64,000 nt of DNA, from NCBI RefSeq assembly GCF_040655075.1, contig NZ_JBFAJC010000030.1, positions 59,651-123,650 of the forward strand. Reading direction: 5' to 3'. The DNA comes from Actinoallomurus sp040655075. GTDB lineage: Bacteria > Actinomycetota > Actinomycetes > Streptosporangiales > Streptosporangiaceae. Made by a program: the position numbers and the translations under genes. Under the pieces are notes generated by a model that worked only from the letters and a program-made list of their open reading frames with translations, made no database searches and was not told the DNA's origin. This document shows positions 50,790 through 59,885 of the stretch, piece by piece. Numbering within the stretch: position 1 is the first letter of the stretch; the number at the start of each line of letters is the position of its first letter.

Positions 50790-52479
50790 CATCTCGCGCT
50801 CCCGCTACGCCCAGCTGTACGGACCGACCGCCGGCGACCGCGTGCGCCTGGCCGACACCGACCTGTTCATCGAGGTCACCGAGGATCTGTCCCGGGGTGT
50901 GGGGGCGGGCGACGAGGCGGTCTTCGGCGGCGGCAAGGTGATCCGCGAGTCCATGGGCCAGGGCATGGCGACGCGCGCCGACGGGGCGCCCGACCTGGTG
51001 ATCACCGGAGTCGTGGTGCTGGACCACTGGGGCGTGGTCAAGGCCGACGTGGGTGTGCGCGACGGGCGGATCGTCGCGCTCGGCAAGGCCGGCAACCCGG
51101 ACACGATGGACGGTGTCCATCCCAGCCTGGTGATCGGCCCGTCCACCGAGATCCTGGCCGGCAACGGCAGAATCCTCACGGCGGGGGCGGTCGACTCGCA
51201 CGTCCACCTGATCTGCCCGCAACTCGTCGACGAGGCGCTCGGCGCCGGTGTCACCACGCTCATCGGCGGCGGCACCGGCCCGGCCGAGGGCACCAAGGCG
51301 ACGACGGTGACCCCCGGCGCCTGGAACCTGGCCCGGATGCTGGAGGCGATGGATCCCTACCCGGTCAACGTGGCGCTGCTCGCCAAGGGCAACACGGTGT
51401 CCGAGGAGGGCATGTGGGAGGCGCTGCGCGGCGGCGCGTCCGGTTTCAAACTGCACGAGGACTGGGGATCGACCCCGGCCGCGATCGACGTGTGCCTGCG
51501 CGTCGCCGACGCCTCGGGCGTCCAGGTGGCCCTGCACTCCGACACCCTCAACGAGGCCGGTTACGTCGAGTCGACGCTGAACGCCGTCGGCGGCCGGTCC
51601 ATCCACGCGTACCACACCGAGGGCGCGGGCGGCGGGCACGCGCCGGACATCATCACGGTCGCCGGGTACCCGAACGTCCTGCCGTCCTCGACCAACCCGA
51701 CCCGGCCGCACACGGTCAACACGCTCGACGAGCACCTCGACATGCTCATGGTCTGCCATCACCTGAATCCGTCGGTGCCGGAGGACCTCGCGTTCGCCGA
51801 GTCGCGGATCCGCCCGACCACGATGGCGGCCGAGGACGTCCTGCACGACATCGGCGCGATTTCGATGATCGGCTCGGACTCCCAGGCCATGGGCCGGATC
51901 GGCGAGACCGTCATCCGCACCTGGCAGACCGCGCACGTGATGAAGGGCCACCGGGGCGGCCTGGACGACAACCTGCGCGCCCGTCGTTACGTCGCCAAGT
52001 ACACGATCTGCCCGGCGATCGCGCACGGTCTCGACGCGGAGATCGGCTCGGTCGAGGTGGGCAAGCTCGCCGACCTGGTGCTGTGGGATCCGGCGTTCTT
52101 CGGCGTGCGGCCGCACGTCGTGCTCAAGGGCGGCATGATCGCCTGGGGACAGATGGGCGACGCGAACGCCTCCATCCCGACGCCGCAGCCGGTGTTCCCC
52201 CGCCCGATGTGGGGCGCCACCGCGGCCCCGGCCACCTCGGTGCACTTCGTCGCCCCCGCCGCGCTGGACGACGGCCTCGCCGAACGCCTCGACGTGAAGC
52301 GGCGCCTGGTCGCGGTCAAGGACACCCGGCGGCTGGCAAAGGCGGACATGCCACTGAACGACGCGCTGCCGGAGATCAAGGTCGACCCGGACACGTTCAC
52401 GGTGAGCATCGACGGGGACGAGGTCGAGCCCGCGCCCGCCTCCGAACTGCCCATGGCCCAGCGGTACTTCCTGTTCTGA
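50782..52479 (+). CDS. ureC: Urease subunit alpha (catalytic)
   Basis: A 565-residue catalytic subunit that hydrolyses urea at a di-nickel centre. Nickel ligands are visible: His-x-His in SHVHLICPQ, the carbamylated Lys in FKLHEDWG, His in LHSDTLNE, His in AYHTEGAGGGHAPD and Asp in GSDSQAMGR. The mobile-flap His is in MVCHHLNP. Length and order are normal. It overlaps ureB by 8 bases and ureF by 1. Confidence 0.98.
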   Translation: MTDISRSRYAQLYGPTAGDRVRLADTDLFIEVTEDLSRGVGAGDEAVFGGGKVIRESMGQGMATRADGAPDLVITGVVVLDHWGVVKADVGVRDGRIVALGKAGNPDTMDGVHPSLVIGPSTEILAGNGRILTAGAVDSHVHLICPQLVDEALGAGVTTLIGGGTGPAEGTKATTVTPGAWNLARMLEAMDPYPVNVALLAKGNTVSEEGMWEALRGGASGFKLHEDWGSTPAAIDVCLRVADASGVQVALHSDTLNEAGYVESTLNAVGGRSIHAYHTEGAGGGHAPDIITVAGYPNVLPSSTNPTRPHTVNTLDEHLDMLMVCHHLNPSVPEDLAFAESRIRPTTMAAEDVLHDIGAISMIGSDSQAMGRIGETVIRTWQTAHVMKGHRGGLDDNLRARRYVAKYTICPAIAHGLDAEIGSVEVGKLADLVLWDPAFFGVRPHVVLKGGMIAWGQMGDANASIPTPQPVFPRPMWGATAAPATSVHFVAPAALDDGLAERLDVKRRLVAVKDTRRLAKADMPLNDALPEIKVDPDTFTVSIDGDEVEPAPASELPMAQRYFLF

Positions 52480-53186
52480 TGGACGCCGCGCTGCTGCTGC
52501 TCGCCGACTCCCGGCTCCCCGCGGGCGGGCACGCGCACTCGGGCGGCCTCGAGACGGCCGCCGCGACCGGCGTCGTCCACGATCTGGCCACACTCGCCGA
52601 CTTCCTGCGCGGCCGACTCGCGACCACGGGACTCGTCACGGCGAGCCTGGCGGCGGCCGCCTGCGCGCACGCACGGCCCGGAGCCGGCGCCCGCACGCCA
52701 CCTGCGGAAACGTCGCCGAGTGACCTCGCCGGCTGGGCCCGGCTCGACGCCGAGGCGGACGCGCGCACGCCGTCGCCCGCGCAGCGGCGGGCCTCGCGGG
52801 CGCAGGGGCGGGCGCTGCTGCGCGTCGCCCGCGCCACCTGGCCCGGTCCCGTGCTGGAGAGCCTGGCCGCGGCGTCCGGCAGCCCGCACCATCCGGTCGC
52901 GCTCGGCGCCGCGGTCGCCGCCGCGGGCGGCGCTCCGGAACGGGCGGCGCAGATCGCGGCGTACGGATCGGTGACCGGTCCGGCCTCGGCGGCGGTCCGC
53001 CTGCTCGGGCTCGACCCCCTGGGCGTGCACCGGGTGCTCGCGGGCCTCGCCGGACGGATCGACGCCGTCGCGGCGGAGGCGGCCGAGGGCGTACGCGCCG
53101 GTGACCTGCCCGCGGCCTCCGCGCCCGCGCTGGACGTGTTCGCCGAGCTTCACCAGCAGGCCGAACTTCGCCTGTTCGAATCCTGA
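52479..53186 (+). CDS. ureF: Urease accessory protein UreF
   Basis: A 235-residue accessory protein of the nickel-insertion complex (UreDFG). The N-terminal motif LADSRLPAGGHAHSGGLETA and AYGSVTGPASAAVRLLGLDP are recognisable. The middle part (about 65-110) is Ala/Pro/Arg-rich and longer than in enteric UreF. The start overlaps the ureC stop (TGATG). No ureE gene is present in the run, as is common in actinomycetes. Confidence 0.92.
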   Translation: MDAALLLLADSRLPAGGHAHSGGLETAAATGVVHDLATLADFLRGRLATTGLVTASLAAAACAHARPGAGARTPPAETSPSDLAGWARLDAEADARTPSPAQRRASRAQGRALLRVARATWPGPVLESLAAASGSPHHPVALGAAVAAAGGAPERAAQIAAYGSVTGPASAAVRLLGLDPLGVHRVLAGLAGRIDAVAAEAAEGVRAGDLPAASAPALDVFAELHQQAELRLFES

Positions 53187-53212
53187 GACTGGACACTGAG
53201 ATCGGAGGCCCC

Positions 53213-53866
53213 GTGGGACTGGACCACAGCCACGACCCGCACGAGCCGCAGTCGCACCGTGCCCTGCGGCTCGGCATCGGAGGCCCCGTCGGCAGCGGCA
53301 AGACCGCCCTGGTCGCCGCGCTGTGCCGCCTGCTCCGCGACGAGGTCGCGCTGGCCGTCGTCACGAACGACATCTACACGACCGAGGACGCCGACTTCCT
53401 GCGCCGGAACGGCGTGCTGGACGACGACCGGATCGCGGCCGTCCGGACCGGCTGCTGCCCGCACACGGCGATCCGTGACGACATCTCCGCCAACCTCGAC
53501 GCCGTCGAGGCGCTGGAGGACCGGCACGGTCCCCTCGACCTGGTGATCGTGGAGAGCGGTGGTGACAATCTCACCGCGACGTTCAGCCGCGGGCTGGTCG
53601 ACCGGCAGATCTTCGTCCTCGACGTGTCCGGCGGCGACAAGGTTCCCCGCAAGGGCGGCCCGGGGGTCACCACCGCTGACCTGCTGGTGATCAACAAGAC
53701 CGACCTCGCGGCGTTGGTCGGCGCCGACCTGACCGTCATGGCACGCGACGCCGAACGCGTGCGGGCCGGCCTGCCGATCGCCTTCACCTCGCTGCGAGAA
53801 CGCCCGGACGTTCCGGAGGTGACCGCCTGGGTCCGCTCCACCCTCGCCGAACACGCACCCGCGTGA
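53213..53866 (+). CDS. ureG: Urease accessory GTPase UreG
   Basis: A 217-residue SIMIBI-class GTPase that powers nickel delivery. It shows the P-loop GGPVGSGKTALV, the nickel-binding Cys-x-His within GCCPHTAIRDD, VESGGDNL and the guanine motif NKTDLA. The N-terminus is His-rich (LDHSHDPHEPQSH), which may bind nickel and partly replace the missing UreE; that is inference. The start is GTG. It overlaps ureD by four bases. Confidence 0.97.
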   Translation: MGLDHSHDPHEPQSHRALRLGIGGPVGSGKTALVAALCRLLRDEVALAVVTNDIYTTEDADFLRRNGVLDDDRIAAVRTGCCPHTAIRDDISANLDAVEALEDRHGPLDLVIVESGGDNLTATFSRGLVDRQIFVLDVSGGDKVPRKGGPGVTTADLLVINKTDLAALVGADLTVMARDAERVRAGLPIAFTSLRERPDVPEVTAWVRSTLAEHAPA

Positions 53867-54636
53867 CTCTGGCCACGGGAGGCCACGCGACCGCTCTCAC
53901 GGACGCCGGGCGGAACACGGGTGGCCGCACCGGTTTCGCGGCGCGCGCGGCCGTGCGCGCCGAGCGCGGCCCCGGCGGGCGGACCCGCATCACGCGGCTG
54001 CGCTCTGACGGTCCGCTCGCACTGCGCGAGTCCGGCGAGTCGGTCTATCTGGTCGGTGCGGGGGCGGGGCCGCTCGGGGGCGACGACCTGGAGCTGACCA
54101 TCGACGTCGGTCCAGGCGCGCGGCTCGACGTCCGCTCGGCGGCGGCAACGCTCGTCCTGCCGGGACGCCGAAACGCGGGAGCGTCACGCTTGGTCGTACG
54201 GGCCGACGTCGCGGCCGGAGCGCGGCTCGTCTTCAGTCCCGAACCCGTGATCGCCGCGGCCGGCTGCGACCACCAGGCGCGTGCGGAGGTGACGCTCGCC
54301 GAAGGCTCGGAACTGGTGTGGCGGGAGGAGATCGTGCTGGGCCGCCACGGTGAGCCCGCCGGCCGCTATGTCGGCCGGTTCGATGTCACGGTCGGCGCGG
54401 AGCCGCTGCTCCGCCACGAGTTGCGGATCGACGAGGACGCCACGAGCGGCGCCGTGCTCGGCGACGCGGGGGCCGTCGGCACCCTGCTGATCACCGGCGT
54501 CACCGCGGAGCCGTACGCCGACGAAGGGCTGGCCGTGCTGCCGCTCGCCGGCCCCGGCGTCCTGGTGACGGCCATGGCCGCCGACACCGTACGGCTGCGA
54601 GAGCGATTGGAACGGGGCCGCCGCCTCCTCACCTGA
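53863..54636 (+). CDS. ureD: Urease accessory protein UreD
   Basis: A 257-residue scaffold of the urease activation complex (UreD/UreH family). DVRSAAATLVLPG, LVFSPEPVIAAAGCDHQARA and WREEIVLGRHGEPAGRY are typical blocks. The start is GTG overlapping ureG. It is the last gene of the purine/urease run; no clear terminator follows for 180 bases. Confidence 0.92.
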   Translation: MTLATGGHATALTDAGRNTGGRTGFAARAAVRAERGPGGRTRITRLRSDGPLALRESGESVYLVGAGAGPLGGDDLELTIDVGPGARLDVRSAAATLVLPGRRNAGASRLVVRADVAAGARLVFSPEPVIAAAGCDHQARAEVTLAEGSELVWREEIVLGRHGEPAGRYVGRFDVTVGAEPLLRHELRIDEDATSGAVLGDAGAVGTLLITGVTAEPYADEGLAVLPLAGPGVLVTAMAADTVRLRERLERGRRLLT

Positions 54637-54721
54637 CGCGAGCCCTCCGGTCGGCCCGGCGGACGCCGACTTGCGCGAGGAGCGCGGGCGGGCATCTGCC
54701 GGGCGTCCCGAGGAGCGCGGT

Positions 54722-54818
54722 GCGTGGCGTCCCACTCCGCGAGCGGCCGATGGTATGGGCGGATTAGGTGGTCGAGGTGGCCGCTTCCGCCGTGGCGGGT
54801 GAGTTCCAGGTCGAGCGC
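54722..54818 (-). pseudogene. Decayed fragment of a PucR-family gene
   Basis: On the minus strand this stretch translates to LALDLELTRHGGSGHLDHLI and, a few residues on, PLAEWDATHR. It matches the PucR protein at 56823-58337 (IALDLELTRHGKSGHLDHLV, PLVEWDASHR) at both DNA and protein level. Similarity ends on both sides, and the helix-turn-helix and N-terminal domains are missing. It is a relic of a third PucR gene or of a partial duplication. Confidence 0.75.
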
Positions 54819-54820
54819 GA

Positions 54821-54859
54821 GCGTCCCGGTCGGCGAATGGTGTGCACCGACCGGGACGC
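54821..54859. terminator. Long perfect inverted repeat downstream of the NCS1 gene
   Basis: Perfect 13-base arms (GCGTCCCGGTCGG and its complement) at 54821-54833 and 54847-54859 with a 13-base loop, 40 bases after the minus-strand transporter stop. It may be that gene's terminator, and could also stop transcripts from ureD. There is no U-tract. Confidence 0.5.
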
Positions 54860-54899
54860 CGGGGCTGCGGCGGGTGGGGGGAATCGCCGGTGGCCGCGC

Positions 54900-56657
54900 T
54901 CAGTCCTTCTGCTCGTCTTGGGTCGGTGCGCTTCTTGCGCTGACGGTGGGCATGGCGACGTCCACGGGTCCCGCGCTCCTGCTCTTGCACTGGTCGTGGC
55001 AGTTCTTCTCCAGGCTGCAGCAGAGCGAGCAGATGGTCCCTGAGTGGAATGGGCACCCGGCGATGTCGGGACGTTCGAAGACCTCTTGGCAGACGGTGCA
55101 GGTGAGGGTGGCCGCGGAGGGCAGTCCGTCGACGAAGAGCGGCTCGGGCAGGTCGTCGGTTCGGGCGATGTAGTACCGGCCCTTCGTCGCCACGGCGAGA
55201 ACCGGAGAGAGGACCATCGCGATGCCCAGGGCGATGAAGGGGGAGAAAGCCTTGCCGTACGGTCCGAAGGCGTTGAAGTACGCCAGGATGGAGACGGCCG
55301 AGGCGACGAGCATGGAGCCGAAGCCGACGGGGTTGAAGTTGTACAGGTGGGCTCGTTTGAACTCGATGTAGGACGGGCTGAGCTTCAGCGGCTTGTTGAT
55401 CATCAGGTCGGCGACGACCGCGCCGATCCAGGCGATGGCCACGTTGGAGTAGAAGCCGAGGACCGTGTTCAGGAAGCCGAAGACCCCGCCTTCCATGAGC
55501 GCGAGTGCGACGCCGACGTTGAGGAAGATCCATACCACCCGGCCGGGATGCCAGTGCAGCAGCCGGGAGAAGAAGTTGGACCAGGACAGCGATCCGGAGT
55601 AGGCGTTGGTCGTATTGATCTTGATCTGGGACAGCACGACGAAGAAGGTGGCCAAGCCCAGCGCGACGGGTGCGGCGAAGGTGCGAAAACCGGCGAGGTA
55701 CTGCTGGATCGGCTGATCCGCCTTCACCAGGCCGACGCTGTCGGCGATGTAGAAGGCCAGGAAGGCGCCGCCGAGTTGTTTGAACGCGCCGAGGATCACC
55801 CACCCGGGGCCGGCGCTGAGCACGGCTGCCCACCACTTGCGGGAGTTCTCCGGGGTCTTGTCGGGCATGAAGCGCAGATAGTCCACCTGCTCGCCGATCT
55901 GCGCGATCAGAGAGAGCGCGACGCCTGCTCCGGCGCCCACGCCGAGCATGCTGAACGCGGATCCGGTGGGTGAGTTGCCGGCGAAGTGGGTGAAGCGTGA
56001 GAACTTGTGGGGGTCTTGGATGGCGATGGAGATGAACGGCGCGACCATCAGGACCAGCCAGATGGGCTGCGTCCATACCTGCATCTTCGACAGCGCGGTC
56101 ATGCCGTAGATCACCAGCGGGATGATCGCCAGCGAGGCGATGAGGTAGGCCACGGGAAGCGGAATGTGCAGGCCCAGTTGTAGTGCCTGGGCCATGATCG
56201 AGCCTTCGAGGGCGAAGAAGATGAACGTGAAACTCGCGTAGATGACCGAGGTGAGGGTCGATCCCAGATATCCGAAACCGGCCCCTCGGGTCAGCAGATC
56301 CATGTCGATGGAGTACTTGGCCGAGTAGTAGGAGATCGGGATGCCGGTGGCGAAGATGACGACGGCGGCGGCCAGGATCGCGATGAGTGCGTTGGTGAAG
56401 CCGTTGGAGATGGCGATGGATCCGCCGATGGCGAAGTCCGCCAGGTAGGCGATTCCGCCGAGCGCCGTGGTGGCGACGACATAAGGGGTCCAGCGGCGGA
56501 AGGACTTCGGCGCATAGCGAAGCGAGTAGTCCTCGAGCGTGGAGTTCTGCGTCCAGCGGTTGTATCGGCGGGAGGTCGTTCCAGAGACGGTGTCCGGGGG
56601 GTTTTCCGATATCTGTTCGGGCGTCGCCGCCGCTGCTATAGACACGTCCGAATCCAT
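54900..56657 (-). CDS. NCS1 family nucleobase/allantoin-type transporter with Cys-rich cytosolic tail
   Basis: A 585-residue permease of the NCS1 group (purines, cytosine, uracil, allantoin). The N-terminus has the family block NSTLEDYSLRYAPKSFRRW, and about 12 hydrophobic segments cover residues 55-490. IGEQVDYLRFMPDKTPENSR and QIKINTTNAYSGSLSWSNFF are family-like motifs. The last 85 residues are unusual: a cluster of eight Cys (TCTVCQEVFERPDIAGC, TICSLCCSL, then NCHDQC) resembling a zinc-binding knuckle. Such a tail is not part of ordinary NCS1 permeases and suggests sensing or protein contact. The context, between urease and two nucleobase genes, points to purine or allantoin uptake. Confidence 0.88.
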   Translation of the reverse strand: MDSDVSIAAAATPEQISENPPDTVSGTTSRRYNRWTQNSTLEDYSLRYAPKSFRRWTPYVVATTALGGIAYLADFAIGGSIAISNGFTNALIAILAAAVVIFATGIPISYYSAKYSIDMDLLTRGAGFGYLGSTLTSVIYASFTFIFFALEGSIMAQALQLGLHIPLPVAYLIASLAIIPLVIYGMTALSKMQVWTQPIWLVLMVAPFISIAIQDPHKFSRFTHFAGNSPTGSAFSMLGVGAGAGVALSLIAQIGEQVDYLRFMPDKTPENSRKWWAAVLSAGPGWVILGAFKQLGGAFLAFYIADSVGLVKADQPIQQYLAGFRTFAAPVALGLATFFVVLSQIKINTTNAYSGSLSWSNFFSRLLHWHPGRVVWIFLNVGVALALMEGGVFGFLNTVLGFYSNVAIAWIGAVVADLMINKPLKLSPSYIEFKRAHLYNFNPVGFGSMLVASAVSILAYFNAFGPYGKAFSPFIALGIAMVLSPVLAVATKGRYYIARTDDLPEPLFVDGLPSAATLTCTVCQEVFERPDIAGCPFHSGTICSLCCSLEKNCHDQCKSRSAGPVDVAMPTVSARSAPTQDEQKD

Positions 56658-56822
56658 GGGGTCAGACGCTAAATATCACCTGTTTCCGCCGACGCCCCGA
56701 AAGGTAACGGCCGCGTTTCGCCCGACAGGTCCGTGATGTAGCTACTCGCCGAAATCGCGTCACACTCCGCCTGCCACCTCGCGTGCCGCGCGTCCCGAAG
56801 GGCGCTTCGTGCCGACAAGGGA

Positions 56823-58337
56823 TCAGCGGCCGCTGACGCGGTGGGCGGCGGTGGCCAGGAGCAGGGCGGCGTGCACGTCGGGATCGGTGACCGTGTGGCC
56901 GAGCAGTGCCTCGATGCGCTGCAAGCGCTGGTAGAAGGACTGGCGGCGCAGGTGGAGCACTGCCGCGGTGCGGGTGGCGCTGCAGCCGTGCAGCAGGAAT
57001 GTCTCCAGAGTGCGCACCAGGTCCGTACGGTGCGAGGCGTCCCACTCCACGAGCGGGCCGATGGTGTGGCGGACCAGGTGGTCGAGGTGACCGCTCTTTC
57101 CGTGGCGGGTGAGTTCCAGGTCGAGGGCGATGGTGCGCGCGCTGATCATCCGGGAGCCTGGCCGCAGGTCCAGGGCGGCCCGGGCGTCGCGCAGCGAACC
57201 GCCGAGTTCGCCGACCTCGGTCGCCGGATGCCCGACCGCGATCCGCACCTGCGGCGCGCTCAGCCGACGCAGCGCCTCGTCGAGCGCCTGCTGCGCCGCG
57301 CCGACGACGTCGCCGACGCTGCGGGGAACGGCGAGGACGCCCAGGACGAGCCGCGACACCCGGCCGCGCAGCGCGGGCGTATGCAGGACGCGGGCGGCGC
57401 GGTCGATGACGGCCAGCGCGGCCGCGGTCTCCAGCGCGTCGGCGGCGAGCCCGATCAGCAGGTGATCCGCCGCTGGACGAAAGCCCGCCAGCGCCGCCCG
57501 TATCGACGACTCGGCCTGGCCTTCGGCGGTGCCCTCCAGAAGGTCGGTGAGGAGGGCGGCGGCCAGCCGGTCGGGCTCACGCGGCGGGTCGCCGGTGCGC
57601 AGCATCGCCAGCGCCAGCGCGACCGTGGTGCGCTCCAGCGCCACCGCCAGGTCCTCGGTGGGCAGCGGAGAGCCCGGCCCGGCGACCAGTCGTCCCCACG
57701 TCGTCCCCAGCACGGTGACCGGCGCCTCGGCCAGCGGCGTCTCCGCGGCCCGCCACGCCTCGCGGTCGCCGGCGACGCCGTGCGCGGCGACCAGTGCTCC
57801 GTTCTCGGCGACCAGGATCAACGGCCCGCCCACCACTCCGGCGGCTGCCGCGAGGAGTCCGGGGACGCCGATGCCCGCGATCAGGACGTCGTTGAGCGCG
57901 CGGCTGATGGAATCGCCCAGCCGCAGCCGGTGGCCTGCCTGGTCGACGATGCGGGTGTTGGCGACCTCGGCGATCCGGCTGAAGGGGACGACGGCATTCA
58001 GGGTGATGAACGGCAGTTCCTGCCGGCGGGCCTCGGCCACCAGTTCGCCCGGCGCCTCGGGGAACGTCCGGCCGAGCTCCAGCGCGACGCCGGCGACGTC
58101 GCGTTCGGCGATCTCGCGGAGATAGTGCCGCCGCGCTCCGGCGTCGGTGCCCGCCAGGCCGAGACCCGTGGTCAGCAGCAGTTCGCCACCGGTCAGCAGC
58201 GGGCCGATCTCGTAGATCTCGCTCGAGTGCACCCAGCGGACGACCCGGTCGAGCGCGCGCTCGCCCGCGAGCACCACGGGGCGGGCCTCGTGCATCACAT
58301 CGATCGCGAGAATCTCGCGGAGCGTGAGGGGCATCAC
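56823..58337 (-). CDS. PucR family transcriptional regulator (second)
   Basis: A 504-residue PucR-type protein. The PucR domain starts MPLTLREILAIDVMHEARPV and includes RWVHSSEIYEIGPLLTGGEL. The C-terminal helix-turn-helix is LETFLLHGCSATRTAAVLHL then RRQSFYQRLQRIEALLG. It is divergent from the deaminase/oxygenase/permease unit and upstream of the NCS1 gene, so it probably controls both. The start is GTG or the adjacent ATG; neither has a strong ribosome site. A fragment of a close relative lies at 54722. Confidence 0.92.
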   Translation of the reverse strand: MMPLTLREILAIDVMHEARPVVLAGERALDRVVRWVHSSEIYEIGPLLTGGELLLTTGLGLAGTDAGARRHYLREIAERDVAGVALELGRTFPEAPGELVAEARRQELPFITLNAVVPFSRIAEVANTRIVDQAGHRLRLGDSISRALNDVLIAGIGVPGLLAAAAGVVGGPLILVAENGALVAAHGVAGDREAWRAAETPLAEAPVTVLGTTWGRLVAGPGSPLPTEDLAVALERTTVALALAMLRTGDPPREPDRLAAALLTDLLEGTAEGQAESSIRAALAGFRPAADHLLIGLAADALETAAALAVIDRAARVLHTPALRGRVSRLVLGVLAVPRSVGDVVGAAQQALDEALRRLSAPQVRIAVGHPATEVGELGGSLRDARAALDLRPGSRMISARTIALDLELTRHGKSGHLDHLVRHTIGPLVEWDASHRTDLVRTLETFLLHGCSATRTAAVLHLRRQSFYQRLQRIEALLGHTVTDPDVHAALLLATAAHRVSGR

Positions 58338-58428
58338 ACCAGCTCATTACGGATCGTCCACTTCAGAAGCTCATAGTACGGACGTCTTGTCCATTCCCCT
58401 TCCCGGGTCGCGCGGCGATAGTGGGCCC

Positions 58429-58890
58429 ATGACCAGTGATGTCGTCGATGACGCTGCGATGCTGAGCGTCGCGCTGGAGGAGGCGCGCGCCGGGTACGCC
58501 GAGGGCGGTGTCCCGGTCGGGGCCGCGCTGTTCGGCGCCGACGGGCGGCTTCTCGGGCGCGGGCGCAACCGGCGGGTCCAGGACGACGACCCGTCGACCC
58601 ACGGCGAGACCGCGGCGTTCCGCGCGGCCGGCCGGCAGCTCACGTACCGCAGCACGACCATGGCCACGACGCTGTCGCCGTGCTGGTACTGCAGCGGGCT
58701 GATCCTGCAGTTCGGCATCTCCCGGGTGGTCGTCGGCGAGGCGCGGACGTTCGAGGGCCACCACGAGTGGCTGGCCGGGCACGGTGTCGAGGTCGTCGTG
58801 CTCGACGACCTGGAGTGCGCCGAGCTCATGACCGCCTTCATCAAAGAACAGCCCCACATCTGGAACGAGGACATCGGAGAGAGCTCATGA
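58429..58890 (+). CDS. Cytosine deaminase-like nucleobase deaminase (CDA fold)
   Basis: A 153-residue zinc deaminase of the cytidine deaminase superfamily. The zinc/catalytic motifs are THGETAAF (His, Glu) and SPCWYCSGLIL (PCxxC). The size, the motif TLSPCWYC and the C-terminus KEQPHIWNEDIGE resemble yeast-type cytosine deaminase, which converts cytosine to uracil. ATG 58429 is the family-like start. It overlaps the oxygenase gene by four bases. The cytosine-type permease two genes on supports a pyrimidine substrate; a modified base such as 5-methylcytosine is possible. Confidence 0.88.
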   Translation: MTSDVVDDAAMLSVALEEARAGYAEGGVPVGAALFGADGRLLGRGRNRRVQDDDPSTHGETAAFRAAGRQLTYRSTTMATTLSPCWYCSGLILQFGISRVVVGEARTFEGHHEWLAGHGVEVVVLDDLECAELMTAFIKEQPHIWNEDIGESS

Positions 58891-59855
58891 GTACGAGTGG
58901 CGTCGTTCCTGTCATCGACCTCACCGCCTGGTTCGAGGGCGACGCCGGCGCCCGGGCGGACGTCGCGGCGCGCGTCGACGCGGCCCTGCGAGAGATCGGC
59001 TTCCTGGTGGTCACCGGGCACGGAGTGCCGGCGCCGTTGCGCGAACGGATCCGCGCGGCGGCCAAACGGTTCTTCGCGCTCCCCGACGCGCTGAAGGAAC
59101 CGTACGCCGTCACGGTCGGCGAGCGCGGCTGGCTGCCGCCCGGCGTCGAGGCCAACGGCTACGCCGAGGGCACACCGACCCCGCCGGACCTGAAGGAGAC
59201 GTTCGCGGTCGGCGCCGACCAACCGACCGGCGACGCGGAGATCGACGCCGAGTGGTTCCTGCCGAACGTCTGGCCCGCCGAGGAGCCTGAGCTCGAGCCG
59301 TCGCTCACCGACTACCTCGGCCGGATGCGGGCGCTCGCCGACGAGCTGCTGACGCTGTGCGCGGCGGCGCTCGGGCTCGCACCGGGCTTCTTCACGGCCC
59401 GGACGGGGCACCCGTCGTACACGCTGAACATCAACCGGTATCCGCCGTTGTCCCAGGTGGGGCCGGCCGGGCCGGGGCAGTTCCGCATCGGCCCGCACAC
59501 CGACTTCGGCACGGTCACGATCCTCGACCGGCAGAACGGCGTCGGCGGCCTGCAGGTGTACAGCGCCGACGGCGGCTGGGTGAACGCACCGTATGTCGAG
59601 GACTCCTTCACCATCAACATCGGGGACCTGCTGGCCCGCTGGACCGGTGACCGCTGGCGCTCGAACCGGCACCGGGTCCTGCCACCGGATCCGAGCGCCC
59701 CGGACGAGGAACTCGTCTCGCTCATCTACTTCTACGAGTGCGATCCGGGCGCCCTGATCGAGTCCATCGCGCCGCCGATCGGCCGGGTGATCCACGAGCC
59801 GGTGCGCGCCTCCGACTACCTCCTCGACAAGCTCAACGCCATCACGGTGGGCTGA
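58887..59855 (+). CDS. 2-oxoglutarate/Fe(II) dioxygenase, isopenicillin N synthase-like
   Basis: A 322-residue oxygenase with the DIOX_N domain (VPVIDLTAWFEGD, IGFLVVTGHGVP) and the 2OG-Fe(II) core. Iron ligands are His and Asp in GPHTDFGTVTIL and His in SNRHRVL. The SLIYFYECD strand follows. Fungal thymine 7-hydroxylase belongs to this family, so oxidation of a pyrimidine methyl group is a reasonable guess in an operon with a cytosine-type deaminase and permease. That is inference from context only. It overlaps the deaminase by 4 bases, and the permease starts 30 bases after it. Confidence 0.87.
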   Translation: MSTSGVVPVIDLTAWFEGDAGARADVAARVDAALREIGFLVVTGHGVPAPLRERIRAAAKRFFALPDALKEPYAVTVGERGWLPPGVEANGYAEGTPTPPDLKETFAVGADQPTGDAEIDAEWFLPNVWPAEEPELEPSLTDYLGRMRALADELLTLCAAALGLAPGFFTARTGHPSYTLNINRYPPLSQVGPAGPGQFRIGPHTDFGTVTILDRQNGVGGLQVYSADGGWVNAPYVEDSFTINIGDLLARWTGDRWRSNRHRVLPPDPSAPDEELVSLIYFYECDPGALIESIAPPIGRVIHEPVRASDYLLDKLNAITVG

Positions 59856-59885
59856 CCGCTCCCCGCTGGATCGAAAGGCACGCCC

